From Periplaneta americana (taxonomy: Eukaryota > Arthropoda > Insecta > Blattodea > Blattidae): a stretch of 64,000 bases of DNA. The DNA lies in NCBI RefSeq assembly GCF_040183065.1, contig NC_091122.1, forward strand, positions 157,556,955 through 157,620,954. Direction: 5' to 3'. The notes under the pieces were generated by a model. That model was not told the DNA's origin and made no database searches. It saw only the letters and a list, made by a program, of their open reading frames with translations. A program made the position numbers and the translations under genes. This document shows, in pieces, positions 10,205 through 20,796 of this stretch. Position 1 is the first letter of the stretch. Every line of letters starts with the position of its first letter.

Positions 10205-12070
10205 CCCCTAATGAAAAATAAAAAATGTAGGAAGAGAACGAAATTAAGGAGGACAAGCATGAAGCAAAGAAGGATAACAGGAAGAATGACAGAAATAAAT
10301 AACAAAGTGGGAAAGGAAAAGAGAAGGGGAGAAAATAAAAAGCAAAAAAGAAGAGGTAGAATGAGACGGAAAAAAGGAACGAAAAAGGACGAAGAAGACA
10401 AGAGGTAGGGGGATGAGATGGAAAAAATTAGTAGGAAAACAGAAAAGCTTGAAGAGAAGAATAGATAGGACACGAAGGAAAAGAATAACAGGATAAGAAA
10501 AAGCAAGAAGAAAAGCGGTAGGAAGAGAAGGAAAAAAAAGAATAGGACGAAAGAGCACGAAGAAGACAAGAGGTAGATGAGAAGGAAAAAATAACAGTAT
10601 AGAAAAAAAAAGCACGAAGAAGACAAGAGGTAGGATGAGAAGGAAAAAAAGTAAAACGAAGAAGACAAGAGGTAGGATGGGAAGGAAAAAATAACAGGAT
10701 AGAAAGAAAGCACGAAGAAGACAAGAGGTAGGATGAGAAGGAAAAAAAGTAAAACGAAGAAGACAAGAGGTAGGATGGGAAGGAAAAAATAACAGGATAG
10801 AAAGAAAGCACGAAGAAGACAAGAGGTAGGATGAGAAGGAAAAAAAGTAAAACGAAGAAGACAAGAGGTAGGATGGGAAGGAAAAAAATAACAGGATAGA
10901 AAGAAAGCACGAAGAAGACAAGAGGTAGGATGAGAAGGAAAAAAAGTAAAACGAAGAAGGCAAGAGGTAGGATGGGAAGGAAAAAAATAACAGGATAGAA
11001 AGAAAGCACGAAGAAGACAAGAGGTAGAATGAGAAGGAAAAAAGAATAGGACAAAAGAAAATGCACGAAGAAGACAAGAGGTAGGATGAGAAGGAAAAAA
11101 AAGTAGAGGGGAAAAGAAAAAGGAAGAAGAAGAGAAAAAGTACGATAAGAAGAAAAAAAGAAAAGGCCTAGCACATAAGAAAAGCACGGAGAAGACAAGA
11201 GGTAGGATGAGGAAGAAAAAAGAACAGGAGAAAAGAAAAAAAAGCCACGAAGATGAGAAGGAAAAAGAACAGGAGAAAATGGGATGAGTAGGATGAGAAA
11301 GACAAAAGAGCAGGAGGAAAGGAAAAGCAAGGAGAGAAGAATAGGTATGGAGAGATGTAAAAGAACAGGAGAAGAAAAAGCCAAAGATGAGAAGGAAAAA
11401 GAACAGGAAAAATGGGATGAGTAGAATGAGAAAGACAAAAGAGCAGGAGGAAAGGAAAAGCAAGACGAGAAAGTTGTGTATGAAGAGATGTGGAAAAAGA
11501 GCAGGAGACAAGAAAAATACACGATGATGATAAGGAAGAATTACAAGAAAAAAAGGAATGATTAGGATGAGGAAGATAGAAGAGCAGGATTAATGAAAAA
11601 ACAAGAAGAGAAGATTAGGTATGAAGAGAGATAAAAAAACAGGAGACAAGAAAAAATACGAAGATGAGAAGGAAAAATAACAGGAAAAAAAAGGAATGAT
11701 TAGGATGAAGAAGGCTAAAGAGCAGGAAGAAATGAAAAAAAAAATAAGAAGAGAAAAATGGGTGTGAAGAGCTATAAAATAGTAGGAGGAAAGAAAAAAC
11801 GCGAAGATCAGAAGGAAAAGAGGTAGGATGAGAAAAAAACAGAGAAAAAAATGAGAGACCGAGAAGCACGAAGAAGAGCAGAAGAAGACGTAGGTTGGTA
11901 ACTAAAGTAAGGAGAGAGTGAAGAGGGAAGGAGAGAAGAGAATGGATGATGGAATGTAGGAGCACGACAAGGTATAGCAACAACTGGAGGAAGAAGATAA
12001 AAAAGTAGTATTGTTAAAGAATAGTAGAAGAACATAAAAGAGGAAGAAGAATATGAAGAACAAGAAATGT
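10205..12070 (+). repeat. 1.87 kb polypurine (GA-rich) block with internal ~98 bp repeats
   Basis: The plus strand is almost pure purine with scattered T and C. Between about 10600 and 11100 a unit built on ACGAAGAAGACAAGAGGTAG, with GGAAGGAAAAAA and AACAGGATAGAAAGAAAG, recurs about every 98-100 bp (AAACGAAGAAGAC at about 10652, 10750, 10848, 10950). Further out the block is less regular. Long Phe/Leu/Ser-rich frames on the minus strand follow from the composition. Such mirror-rich purine tracts can adopt triplex structures. Confidence 0.9.
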
Positions 12071-12084
12071 CTAACAGTACTTAC

Positions 12085-12400
12085 TTATTTAGAAATGGCT
12101 TTTAAGGAACCCGAAGGTTCATTGCCGCCCTCACATAAGCCCGCCATCGGTCCCTATCCTGAGCAAGATTAATCCAGTCTCTATCATCATATCCCACCTC
12201 CCTCAAATCCATTTTAATATTATCCTCCCATCTACGTCTCGGCCTCCCCAAAGGTCTTTTTCCCTCCGGCCTCCCAACTAACACTCTATATGCATTTCTG
12301 GATTCGCCCATACGTGCTACATGCCCTGCCCATCTCAAACGTCTGGATTTAATGTTCCTAATTATGCCAGTATCTGCTTCTTTACTTAGCAAAAGAGAAT
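12085..12400 (-). pseudogene. RT family A C-terminal fragment, about 96 codons open
   Basis: Reads [67 protein letters not shown] and RWRAYVRAAMNLRVP, ending at the family's usual stop. The 3' flank is AAAAGCCATTT then a TAAG-type tail. 5'-truncated: no catalytic YADD segment. This is the least damaged short copy in the window and a useful consensus for judging the others. Confidence 0.85.
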
Positions 12401-12771
12401 TTAGGTAGGAAAAAGCCTAGTTTTACACAGTTTTAGTGTCAAATGCAAGCAAGGAGGAATTTTTGGGGCCTACCGCCCCCACTACCGTATTCCTGTCAAA
12501 ATGCTTCAGCAATGCGCGCCGATCTGATAAGAGCCAGCAACAAATGCGTGCGTGCGAACACCTCGCTGGAATGCGGCGACCTCTGTCGTCATGCATAGTT
12601 TCGCGCTGAATGGAAAACTGGAATGCAAGTTCAATACCCACTAACGTATACCTACTAGGAGTAACAACAATACATTTCCGCACTGTCTTGGATCGCTATG
12701 ATTTCGCATAGACCAAGTGTTTACTTAATAGTTACCTTAGAAACTGCATTGTTGTTGTTATTACAGGAGAA
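12401..12771. other. Unassigned GC-richer stretch
   Basis: A minus-strand open frame of 86 codons (12683-12423) covers GC-rich sequence of unknown nature. No domain recognised. It may be the 5' part of a repeat. Confidence 0.35.
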
Positions 12772-12860
12772 AAATTCGCTCCGGCGCCGGGGATCGAACC
12801 CGGGTCCTTGGTTCTACATACCAAGCGCTCTAACCACTGAGCTGCGGCGAAGTTCAATCC
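12772..12860 (-). mobile_element. tRNA-like SINE head or tRNA pseudogene
   Basis: Minus strand: GCAGCTCAGTGGTTAGAGCG (A box and D-arm), a TTGGT/ACCAA anticodon-like stem with GTA in the loop, and CCGGGTTCGATCCCCGG (T-arm with B box). The acceptor strands do not pair over seven bases (TTCGCCG against CGCCGGA), so it is not a functional tRNA gene. Confidence 0.65.
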
Positions 12861-12910
12861 ACAGCACTGGATCGAATCTCTCCTCTAATAACAATTATTA
12901 ACATAACAAG

Positions 12911-13160
12911 GTCTACACCTGTGGAGTAACGGTCAGCGCGTCTGGCCGCGAAACCAGGTGGCCCGGGTTCGAATCCCGGTTGGGGCAAGTTACCTGGTTG
13001 AGGTTTTTTCCGGGGTTTTCCCTCAACCCAATACGAGCAAATGCTGAGTAACTTTCGGTGCTGGACCCCGGACTCATTTCACCGGCATTATCACCTTCAT
13101 TTCATTCAGACGCTAAATAACCTAGATGTTGATAAAGCGTCGTAAAATAACCCAATAAAA
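12911..13160 (+). mobile_element. SINE type A, near full length
   Basis: Head: TGTGGAGTAACGGTCAGCGC (A box) and GGGTTCGAATCCCGG (B box). Body: GGCAAGTTACCTGGTTGAGG, GGGGTTTTCCCTCAACCCAA and GGTGCTGGACCCCGGACTC. 3' end: AGCGTCGTAAAATAACC with an AATAAAA tail. Other copies: 22093-22356, 57025-57232, the split copy at 42505-42579/43799-43870, and the fragment 47713-47835. Confidence 0.85.
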
Positions 13161-13453
13161 AAAATAACATAACAAAGTGTTTATCAAACTCTTTTTTAAG
13201 TAGGGACCACTTTTTCAAGTCAGAACAGTTCCGCGGACCACCTTCTCTTGTTCCCTTCGAAAGCAAATTTATCATTTTTGTAACATATTTTAATACCAGT
13301 ATACTTATATTTTAAAATAGAATTAATTAATTATAATACTTTTGTAATTATATTTCTTGTAGCCGGTCACAAGTAACTTATAACAAATTCTGTGCATTGT
13401 TGATTCATCGTTTGCCTCTTAGCAGTTAGTTGTTTGAAATCCTTCTTATGTGG

Positions 13454-13460
13454 TAGCCTA
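13454..13460. other. TAGCCTA micro-insertion in hAT copy 1
   Basis: GTGGTAGCCTATACGCTAG here versus GTGGTACACGCTAG in the sister hAT copy (reverse strand, about 34312-34325). Five bases (GCCTA) were added at a TA after the two copies diverged. Confidence 0.75.
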
Positions 13461-13576
13461 TACGCTAGTAGTTGTCCATGTCTCATTTAAATAGTACCCA
13501 TTATAAATAAAGGAAAACTGGCTTCGATCCGGATCTTTGAAAAGAAAGGAACATGATGATACATTTCATTTAGGCA

Positions 13577-13861
13577 GTGCTAATAGTTCAGAAGCTGTTT
13601 GTGAAGAAATATATTAATATAGTGCCATTAAAGAAATATCTACTCCTACTAGTAGCTATTCAAAGAAAAAAATACTTCCGTAAATATGACAAGAGTTATT
13701 TGGAACTCGGATTTACTTGGCGTGGCAATGAGAGTGAACCAAAACCTCGGTGCGTTGTTTGTTACGAAGTGCTTTCAAACGAGTGTATGAAACCCGCGAA
13801 ATTGAAACGGCACTTAGAGACGAAACACGCAAGTGTGAAAAGTAAACCTGTCGGATTTTAA
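13577..13861 (+). pseudogene. BED-type zinc finger N-terminus of a hAT transposase
   Basis: The frame reads FRKYDKSYLELGFTWRGNES, PRCVVCYEVLSNECMKP and AKLKRHLETKHASVKSK. This fits a C-x2-C...H-x4-H BED finger as found at the N-terminus of ZBED/SCAND3-like hAT transposases, where it binds element DNA. Cys pair CVVC and the His pair in HLETKH are intact. The frame stops after KSKPVGF. The sister copy (33363-34595, minus) carries the same stop region with extra indels, so both descend from an already defective element. No DDE or hATC dimerisation domain follows. Non-functional as a transposase. Confidence 0.75.
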
Positions 13862-14433
13862 AAATAGGCGGAGTCTAAAATTTTTTATATCGTCATCTGG
13901 AAAAACAAATAAAAAATTAATGCAGAAACATGCCCGATTTTCAACAAATAAAGATGCAATTTGGCACATTCTGTTTTTGGTGTACGACGTATAGTACGTG
14001 CCCATTTCAATATGCAGACTGGGTGTCGGCAAAACTATTAAGAAAGTCATCAATACATGAAAAGGTTCGGTACTTTGGTCCTCTGTTATGAATTCAGGTG
14101 GTCCCTGGTTGGGTTACAGGCTCAGCACCAGATATGCAGGGAAAAGATGGCGAGAAACGCCACGTTCATAGTGCTTTAAATCCCTCTTTTATTGCTAATA
14201 GTAGAGTGGGAACTAGGTAGATGGGTAGGGTAAGAAATTTCATAAAATATTAGTACTGGAAGAAAAAGTGAAAGGCGATTGCCATGTGTAATTTCCAAAG
14301 TCTGAGATTTTCAGCTATAGTGTGATACGCAATTCGTTTGAATTTTATTTTTTCTTCTGTCTTTTTTGAAGGACCACAAGGACAGAACTCGAGGATCACA
14401 GGTGGTCCGCGGACCATAGTTTGAGAAACGCTG

Positions 14434-14940
14434 CCATAACAGATAAATTCTGTAGGACCAAAAATTAATATTTAAGTAGGTTAAAAACGATTAAATTCAT
14501 ATAAATACTTCTTACGTAGGCTGTTTCAACAATAAACATAAATGCAATCCATATCTATTTAACAGTCATAAATGTTTAAACATTAGTGCAATGGAAACTG
14601 TAGGCCAATTATAACCAGGAATTCTAAACCCCAAATAATGTACAAAGAAATACCGTGCGCATTCATAGATATCAAATCAGTATCGAAAGAGAAATGAACT
14701 CGAAATATTCAGCTCGATGCACGCAATATAGCAACAAAATAATTATCTCACCTTTATCAACATAAGTAAGAAGAAAATGTCAAGAACGCATAAACTACGT
14801 AATTTTCCCAATCAAGTTATCTTTGTGCGACAGAAAAGAAGTTGAAGTAGAAAGTCCGCACTTTGAAGTTAAAATCTGATAAGTCGCCAAAAAATAAGAG
14901 CTTGACATATCATAAGCTTATATAGCCTATTATCTCTGAT
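14434..14940. other. Unassigned stretch
   Basis: AT-rich, no recognised element. Confidence 0.35.
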
Positions 14941-15340
14941 GTCACATGTCTGGCGTCACAGTTAAGGTGTAACCACAGTCTAGTATATACAGTCTCGAAG
15001 CTTGAGTTTATGAGGGTACTAGGAACAATAGACTGTGCAGGTACTATTTCGCATTGTCTGTAATGAGGCGATAGTAGCGATCCTAGTGGTTAGCAACTAT
15101 TTATGGATGCATATTTACTACATATTGAGCTTCGTGGCTATATACTAGACTGTGGTGTAACGCTGCAAGCAGAAAGGTCGCGAATTCGATTCTCGATGGA
15201 TTCTCTCCGCGCACTGTGGTTCTGGGATTTACTCAGCTTCTAACAGAATATCTGGGATATTTCCTTGAGGGTAAAGGGGGCCGGCACGTAAGACTGACAT
15301 ACCTACTGTCACATCATCATCCCGCCAAAAAATTGTAATC
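14941..15340 (+). mobile_element. SINE-like copy interrupted by a MITE
   Basis: The tRNA-like head is split: GGCGTCACAGTTAAGGTGTAAC before the MITE and GTGTAACGCTGCAAGCAG...GAATTCGATTCTC (B box) after it. The body runs on as GGATTCTCTCCGCGCACTGT and a CCGGCACGTAAGACTGAC segment. The far end is uncertain. Confidence 0.5.
14974..15154. mobile_element. ~181 bp MITE inserted in a SINE head
   Basis: Terminal inverted repeats CACAGTCTAGTATATACAGT and CTATATACTAGACTGTG, extended inward by CGAAGCTT/AGCTTCG. GTGTAAC flanks both sides (14967-14973 and 15155-15161). GGTGTAAC is also possible because the last G is shared, so the target duplication is 7-8 bp. No coding capacity. Confidence 0.8.
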
Positions 15341-16336
15341 TTGTAAAATTTTGACTGTTCCAAATCTTAAAGCTTCAATTTTAATGTAAGATCTATGAAA
15401 TACAATAAATGAAATGAAAAAAAGCTGGTTTCCATGCTGTTTGGATCTTTAACTTCTCGCCAGTCTATGGATCTCCATGGTCTGTGGCTGAACTTTTTGG
15501 AACCAGAAAACAATTGAGAACCTAATATTCTAAATGTGCTAAGTGCCAAAAACTGTACGGAACGACGTGTCCGAACCAATAATGACTGCTTATCCTAAAA
15601 TGTTTATCACCTTCCTAGCATTTGTTTTTAATCATCTCAATAACATTGTTTTTATCACCTCCCTAGCATTTCTTACTTTGTATGCCAACATTGTACTTTT
15701 AATATGATTCATGTTTATATCATCATCCTTAGACTAATTAAAACTTTTATATAATTTATCTTGTTTATATTATTTAGATTATATTATAGCTTCTGCTGTA
15801 TGAGATTATGGATAGTCACGTAGGTATCAGAGATTTTCTAATATACATTGATAATTGAAGTGGAATGCAACTGTTTTAATAAAAATGAAATTGAATCAAC
15901 AAAGCCTTCTTGACTAGTAATAGTCCATATAGTTGAATGAAGATTGTGTAATTGGCACAACTGGTAACAAGAGAGCACCTTATCACAACACTACTGCCAT
16001 CTAGAGAAATAATTGTAATGATGAGATGGTACAATAATACATTTTCAAGATAGTTTAGTTTTTTAGTTAAGTCAATATTTTACTGTATTAGAGTGCTTTA
16101 TTTCTTATAATCTTTATATACTTTCATCTAATAGTGTAATAGTCAATTAAATCCCACTCGAGTTTTGATTTTCTCTAGGTAACCTCCAGTAAGATTATTT
16201 TAAGTCTCAGATAAAAATGTCTTGCTTGAAGACATAGGCAATGTGACAGGAGAAAATGACGAAGTGGAATGAAGAAAATGCTACTTTCTACTCAAAAATG
16301 AATAAAATTTTCATTTAGTTTTTTTTTTCTGAGAAA
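15341..16336. other. Unassigned stretch
   Basis: AT-rich. A local imperfect direct repeat (TTTATCACCT-CCTAGCATTT) lies at 15602 and 15651. No gene recognised. Confidence 0.35.
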
Positions 16337-16573
16337 ATGATTCGCTATGCACAACTTCACAAGCTGGACTTTGTGTGGCCTGGAAGTAGATATGCTTCAG
16401 TGGAGAAAGTTTCTTCAGTGATATGGACGGACATCCCAGAAATCCAGAATGAGTTTAGAAATAGTTTGTGCCAACTTCAATATGTCCTGTCAGAAATTTT
16501 CAAAAAAAAAATGGGATATATAGAAGACCTGCTTAAAAATCACTCATCTGAAGAAAGGGAAACAATAGTTTAG
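16337..16573 (+). CDS. Unrecognised 78-codon open frame
   Basis: The frame is not low-complexity: it begins MIRYAQLHKLDFVWPGSRYA and ends EERETIV, with a lysine-rich stretch and a plausible helical end. I do not recognise the family. An in-frame poly-T run precedes it and nothing recognisable follows before an RT relic. It could be an exon, an element remnant or chance. Listed only because its composition is protein-like; function unknown. Confidence 0.2.
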   Translation: MIRYAQLHKLDFVWPGSRYASVEKVSSVIWTDIPEIQNEFRNSLCQLQYVLSEIFKKKMGYIEDLLKNHSSEERETIV

Positions 16574-16609
16574 TATGTAGACATAATAGAATGAGTACCT
16601 TACTTACTA

Positions 16610-17640
16610 AGGCTAGTTACTTATGGCTTTTAGAGAACCCGGAGGTTCATTGCCTCCCTCACATAAGCTCGCCATCGATCCGTATCCTGAGAAAGATTAA
16701 TCTCGTCTCTATCCCATCTCCCTCAAATCCATTTTAATATTATTCTCCCACTTATGTCTCGGCCTTCTCAAAGGTCTTTTCCCCTCCGGCATCCCAACTA
16801 ACACTCCATATGCATTTCTGGATTCGCATATACGTGCTATATGCTCTGTCCATCTCAAACGTCTGGATTTAATGTTCCTAATTATGTCAGGTGAAGAATA
16901 CAATGCGTGCAGTTCTGCATTGTGTAACTTCCTCTATTCTCCTTTAACTTGATCTCTCTTACCCCCAAATATTTTCCTAAGCACCTTATTCTCGAACATC
17001 CTTAACCTCTGTTCCTCTCTCAAAGTAAGAGTCCAAGTTTCACAACCATACAGAAAAATCGGTAATATTAATTAACTGTTTTATAAATTCTAACTTTCAG
17101 TTTTTTTCAGGACAGACTGGATCACAAAATCTTCTCAACCGAATAATATTGGGTATTACCCATAGTCCTGTTTATTCTGCGTTTAATTTCCTCCCGAGTT
17201 TCATTTATATTTGTTACTGTTGCTCCAAAATATTTGAATTTTTCCACCTCTTCAAAGGATAATTTTCCAATTTTTATATTTCCATTTCGTACTATGTTCT
17301 GCTCACGAGACACAATCATATACTTTGTCTTTTCGGGATTTACTTCCAAACTTACTTGCGTCAAGTAAAATTCTCGTGTTTTTCCTAATCGTTTGTGGAT
17401 TTTCTCCTAACATATTTACATCATCCGCATAAACAAGCAGCTGATGTAACCCTGGACTTTCCTAATGGCATATTCTAGAGTAAAGTTAAAAAGAAAAAAA
17501 AGGTGATACTACATCTCTTTACTTTAGACAACAATGAATTGGAAAAACATTCGACAGAAACTGGCCTATATGGACTCTTGTAGACTACGTTTCACTGAGA
17601 GACATTTTAATTAATCGAACTATTTCATAGTTTCTTTGAA
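16610..17640 (-). pseudogene. RT family A copy, extensively decayed
   Basis: Reading from 17640 down: remnants of the palm (LIKMSLSET-like, then IGQFLSNVFPIHC), the segment around the YADD site (17380-17460, degraded), [49 protein letters not shown], then LRWTEHIARICESRNAYGV, a GMPEGKRPLRRPRHKW motif and DLREMG. Many indels and stops. The 5' half (17284-17640) was copied in the tandem duplication just to the right. It ends in TAAGTAAG on the minus strand, the family's usual tail. Confidence 0.8.
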
Positions 17641-17811
17641 ATAACAAATTTAATAAGAATATTCTGTAATTTTGTAGAGACGATACAAATGAACAGCAAT
17701 TTAACAAAAATGTTAAAAAATATTTTTTTTATAGGCTATGCCGATATTTGTCCCAGAAACTGGTGAAAAAATATCTGGTACATAACCTTATTTTAAAATG
17801 AAAACCCGGAC
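17284..17811. repeat. Tandem segmental duplication, unit 1
   Basis: Starts CATTTCGTACTATGTTCTG and ends AAAATGAAAACCCGGAC. The same sequence recurs in unit 2, 17812-19051, with high identity. Unit 1 preserves the uninterrupted site TTTTGTAGAGACGATAC at about 17671 that is occupied by an RT insertion in unit 2. Confidence 0.85.
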
Positions 17812-18236
17812 ATTTCGTACTATGTTCTGGTTACGAGACACAATCATATACTTTGTCTTTTCGGGATTTACTTCCAAACTTACTTGCGTCAAGTAAAGTT
17901 CTCGTGTTTTTCCTAATCGTTTGTGGATTTTCTCCTAACATATTTACATCATCCGCATAAACAAGCAGCTGATGTAACCCTGGACTTTCCTAATGGCATA
18001 TTCTAGAGTAAAGTTAAAAAGTAAAAGGTGATACTACATCTCTTTGCTTTAGACAACAATGAATTGGAAAAGTATTCGACAGAAACTGGCCTATATGGAC
18101 TCTGCTGTAGACTACGTTTCACTGAGACACATTTTAATTAATCGAACTATTTCATAGTTTCTTTGAAATAACAAATTTAATAAGAATATTAAAATAATGA
18201 ATACCAGTAATTTAATTCTGTAATTTTATAGAGACG

Positions 18237-18906
18237 GGAAATATAAAAATTGGAGATTTATCCTTCGAAGAGGTGGAAAAATTCAAATATCTTGGAGCAA
18301 CAGTAACAAATATAAATGACACTCGGGAGGAAATTAAACGCAGAATAAATATGGGAAATGCGTGTTATTATTGGGTTGAGAAGCTCTTATCATCCAGTCT
18401 GCTGTCCAAAAATCTGAAATTTAGAATTTATAAAACAGTTATATTACCGGTTGTTCTTTATGGTTGTGAAACTTGGACTCTCACTCTGAGAGAGGAACAT
18501 AGGTTCAGGGTGTTTGAGAATAAAGTGCTTAGGAAAATATTTGGGGCTAAGTGGGATGAAGTTACAGGAGAATGGAGAAAGTTACACAACACAGAACTGC
18601 ACGCATTGTATTCTTCACTTAACATAATTAGGAACTTAAAATCCAGACGTTTGAGATGGGCAGGGCATGTAGCACGTATGGGCGAATCCAGAAATGCATA
18701 TAGAGTGTTAGTTGGGAGACCGGAGGGAAAAAGACCTTTAGGGAGGCCGAGACGTAGATGGGAGGATAATATTAAAATGGATTTGAGGGAGGTGGGGTAT
18801 GATGATAGAGACTGGATTAATCTTGCACAGGATAGGGACCGATGGCGGGCTTATGTGAGGGCGGCAATGAACCTTCGGGTTCCTTAAAAGCCATTTGTAA
18901 GGAAGT
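18237..18906 (+). mobile_element. RT family A, 5'-truncated insertion with target duplication
   Basis: Flanked by ATTTTATAGAGACG (18223-18236) and ATTTTGTAGAGACG (18907-18920), a 14 bp duplication with one mismatch. The undisrupted site is present once in duplication unit 1. The insert begins GGAAATATAAAAATTGGAG, in mid-coding sequence, and ends AAAAGCCATTTGTAAGGAAGT. This defines both the family's true 3' end and the truncation point. Confidence 0.9.
18273..18887 (+). pseudogene. RT family A C-terminal frame, 204 codons uninterrupted
   Basis: This frame encodes the part of a LINE RT polyprotein downstream of the catalytic palm. It reads [60 protein letters not shown], a [17 protein letters not shown] linker, RRLRWAGHVARMGESRNAYR, VGRPEGKRPLGRPRRRWEDN and a terminal RAYVRAAMNLRVP. 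YGCETW and GHVARM mark the thumb and C-terminal domain shared by many insect LINEs. The first ATG is internal to the native protein. With no catalytic residues and a 5' truncation it cannot be an active enzyme, but the frame is unbroken, which points to a recent insertion. Confidence 0.85.
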
Positions 18907-19051
18907 ATTTTGTAGAGACGATGTAAATGAACAGCAATTTAACAAAAATGTTAAAATATATTTTTTATAGGCTATGTCGATATTTGTCCCTGAAAGTGGT
19001 GAAAAAATATCTGGTACATAGCCTTATTTTAAAATGAAAACCCGGACAATC

Positions 19052-19514
19052 TCACCTTTTGAGAAAACGCACCTGATCGGAATTTTCATAGGCAAAGAAG
19101 AGGATATGGGTGGGGAAAAGAGGACGTATGGTAACCCTGACTAGTAGAAGAAGATCACGGCTGCCTCCTGCAGCTGGTATCGGCTGCTATGGTAGCCTCG
19201 CAACGCGGAGAGGTGGCATCAAGACCGGCCGTAGCAGAGCGCGAGCTCGCGGGCAGGATCCGTGATAATACGCAGCCCGTGCATTGGTTAGGGCTGGCGC
19301 TGGTGCGGACCGCCAGACTGGCCTACCTGGACTCAAACCCTCCTCATTGGCTGGGCACCTCATGTGGGTCGTAAAAAACACGCACATCTCGGGCTTTTGG
19401 TGAAGACCTTGGCTCACCGTTCCTTTCCGTAGACACGTGTGGAGTGGAGCGCTTCGTTGCATTGTAAGATAGACACACTTATCGCTCAACAGCCTAACAT
19501 TACTTGTAGACTTA
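19052..19514. other. GC-rich island of unknown nature
   Basis: From about 19150 to 19460 the sequence is markedly richer in GC and CpG than its surroundings (for example ACGCGGAGAGG, GACCGGCCG, GAGCGCGAGCTCGCG). It carries ATTGG/CCAAT-type motifs near 19285 and 19350. Open frames exist on both strands without recognised domains. It could be a promoter or first-exon remnant, or the 5' region of a repeat. Confidence 0.3.
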
Positions 19515-20545
19515 CTTACTTACTTACTAGCTTTTAAGGAACCCGGAGGTTCATTGCCGCCCTCACATAAGCCCGCCATTGGTCCCTATCCTGAGCAAGA
19601 TTAATCCAGTCTCTTATCATGATATCCCACCTCCCTCAAATCCATTTTAATATTATCTTCCCATCTACGTCTCGGCCTCCCTAAAGGTCTTTTCCCCTCC
19701 GGCCTCCCAACTAATACTCTATATGCATTTCTGGATTCGCCCATACGTGCTACATGCCCTGTCCATCTCAAACGTCTGGATTTAATGTTCCTAATTGTCA
19801 GGTGAAGAATACAATGCGTGCAGCTCTGCGTTGTGTAACTTTCTCCATTCTCCTGTAACTTCATCCCTCTTAGCCCCAAATATTTTCCTAAGAACCTTAT
19901 TCTCAAACACCCTTAATCTCTGTTCCTCTCTCAAAGTGAGAGTCCAAGTTTCACAACCATACAGAACAACCGGTAATATAACTGTTTTATAAATTCTAAC
20001 TTTCAGATTTTTTGACAGAAGACTAGATGACAAAAGCTTCTCAACCGAAAAATAACACGCATTTCCCATATTTATTCTGCGTTTAATTTCCTCCCGAGTG
20101 TCATTTATATTTGTTACTGTTGCTCCAAGATATTTGAATTTTTTCACCTCTTCGAAAGATAAATCTCCAGTTTTTATAGTTCCATTTCGTACAATATTCT
20201 GGTCAGGAGACATAATCATATACTTAGTCTTTTCGGGATTTACTTCCAACCCTATCGCTTTACTTGCTTCAACTAGAATTTCCGTGTTTTCCCTAATCGT
20301 TTGTGGATTTTCTCCTAACATGTTCACGTCATCCGCATAGACAAGAAGCTGATGTAACCCATTCAACTCCAAACCCTGTCTATTATCCTGAACCTTCCTA
20401 ATGGCATATTCTAGAGCGAAGTTAAAAAGTAAAGGTCATAGTTCATCTCCCTGCTTTAGCCCGCAGTGAATTGGAAAAGTATCAGATAGAAACTGGCCTG
20501 TACGGACTCTGCTGTAAGTTTCACTAAGACACATTGTAGCCAGCC
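19515..20545 (-). pseudogene. RT family A copy with YADD core
   Basis: The longest family A copy on this strand. From 20545 down it has the QFLSDTFPIHCG palm segment, a frameshift or stop near 20440, then an open run 20372-19791. This run reads [20 protein letters not shown] with the catalytic [44 protein letters not shown] and [21 protein letters not shown] small deletion near 19795 shifts to a second frame with RRLRWTGHVARMGESRNAYR and the GRPEGKRPLGRPRRRW motif. A last frameshift precedes the family stop. Ends in a TAAG-type tail (plus strand CTTACTTACTTACT). Confidence 0.85.
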
Positions 20546-20789
20546 TGGCTAACTATTCTGTTGACTACCTTCATTACAGTGATTGGCTGAGCTATAGTCA
20601 GCCACTGTAGTTCTATAAATCGGTGAATATTTATTTACTCTAATGAAAAATGTACACAGAGATGGTAGATTTTAGCAACATAAAATACACAATTTAACAT
20701 TTTAGAAATCAGATTTTATTCTTATTGAATTTGGTTGACGTCGTACAAAATTTTGTCCAATATTCTTTCGAGAATATTAACTCCATATG

Positions 20790-20796
20790 TAGCCTA
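20790..20796. other. TAGCCTA micro-insertion breaking the RT fingers frame
   Basis: CATATGTAGCCTAGATG: dropping GCCTA gives an uninterrupted frame through YVDEIIGDH in this RT copy. Confidence 0.7.

Larger units (their letters stand above)
13175..14433 (+). mobile_element. hAT-type relic, copy 1, with BED finger
   Basis: The ends are AAGTGTTTATCAAACTC on the left and GTTTGAGAAACGCTG on the right, a CAGTG...TTTCTCAAAC hAT terminal inverted repeat with decay on the left. GTTCCGCGGACCACC and GGTGGTCCGCGGACC lie just inside. Flanks ACATAACA and CCATAACA form an 8 bp target duplication with one mismatch. The 1259 bp copy keeps the N-terminal BED domain but no catalytic region. It is collinear over its full length with the reversed copy 33363-34595. 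Inserted just behind a SINE A. Confidence 0.8.
17812..19051. repeat. Tandem segmental duplication, unit 2 (with RT insertion)
   Basis: Second copy of unit 1, longer by the 670 bp RT A insertion (18237-18906 plus target duplication) and a ~24 bp insertion near 18190. The junction between units is the AAACCCGGACATTTCGTAC at about 17805-17820. A shared TAGGCTA (17732 and 18968) predates the duplication. Confidence 0.85.

Noticed and set aside
10174..11522. Long minus-strand open frames (up to 445 codons) in the polypurine block
   Set aside because: Phe/Leu/Ser-rich repeats in several overlapping frames simply reflect the TTC/CTT composition of the strand; no domain or codon bias is seen.
12772..12860. 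Candidate tRNA-Tyr (GTA) gene
   Set aside because: D, anticodon-like and T arms are present, but the seven-base acceptor stem does not pair and the anticodon region has extra bases; it fits a SINE head.
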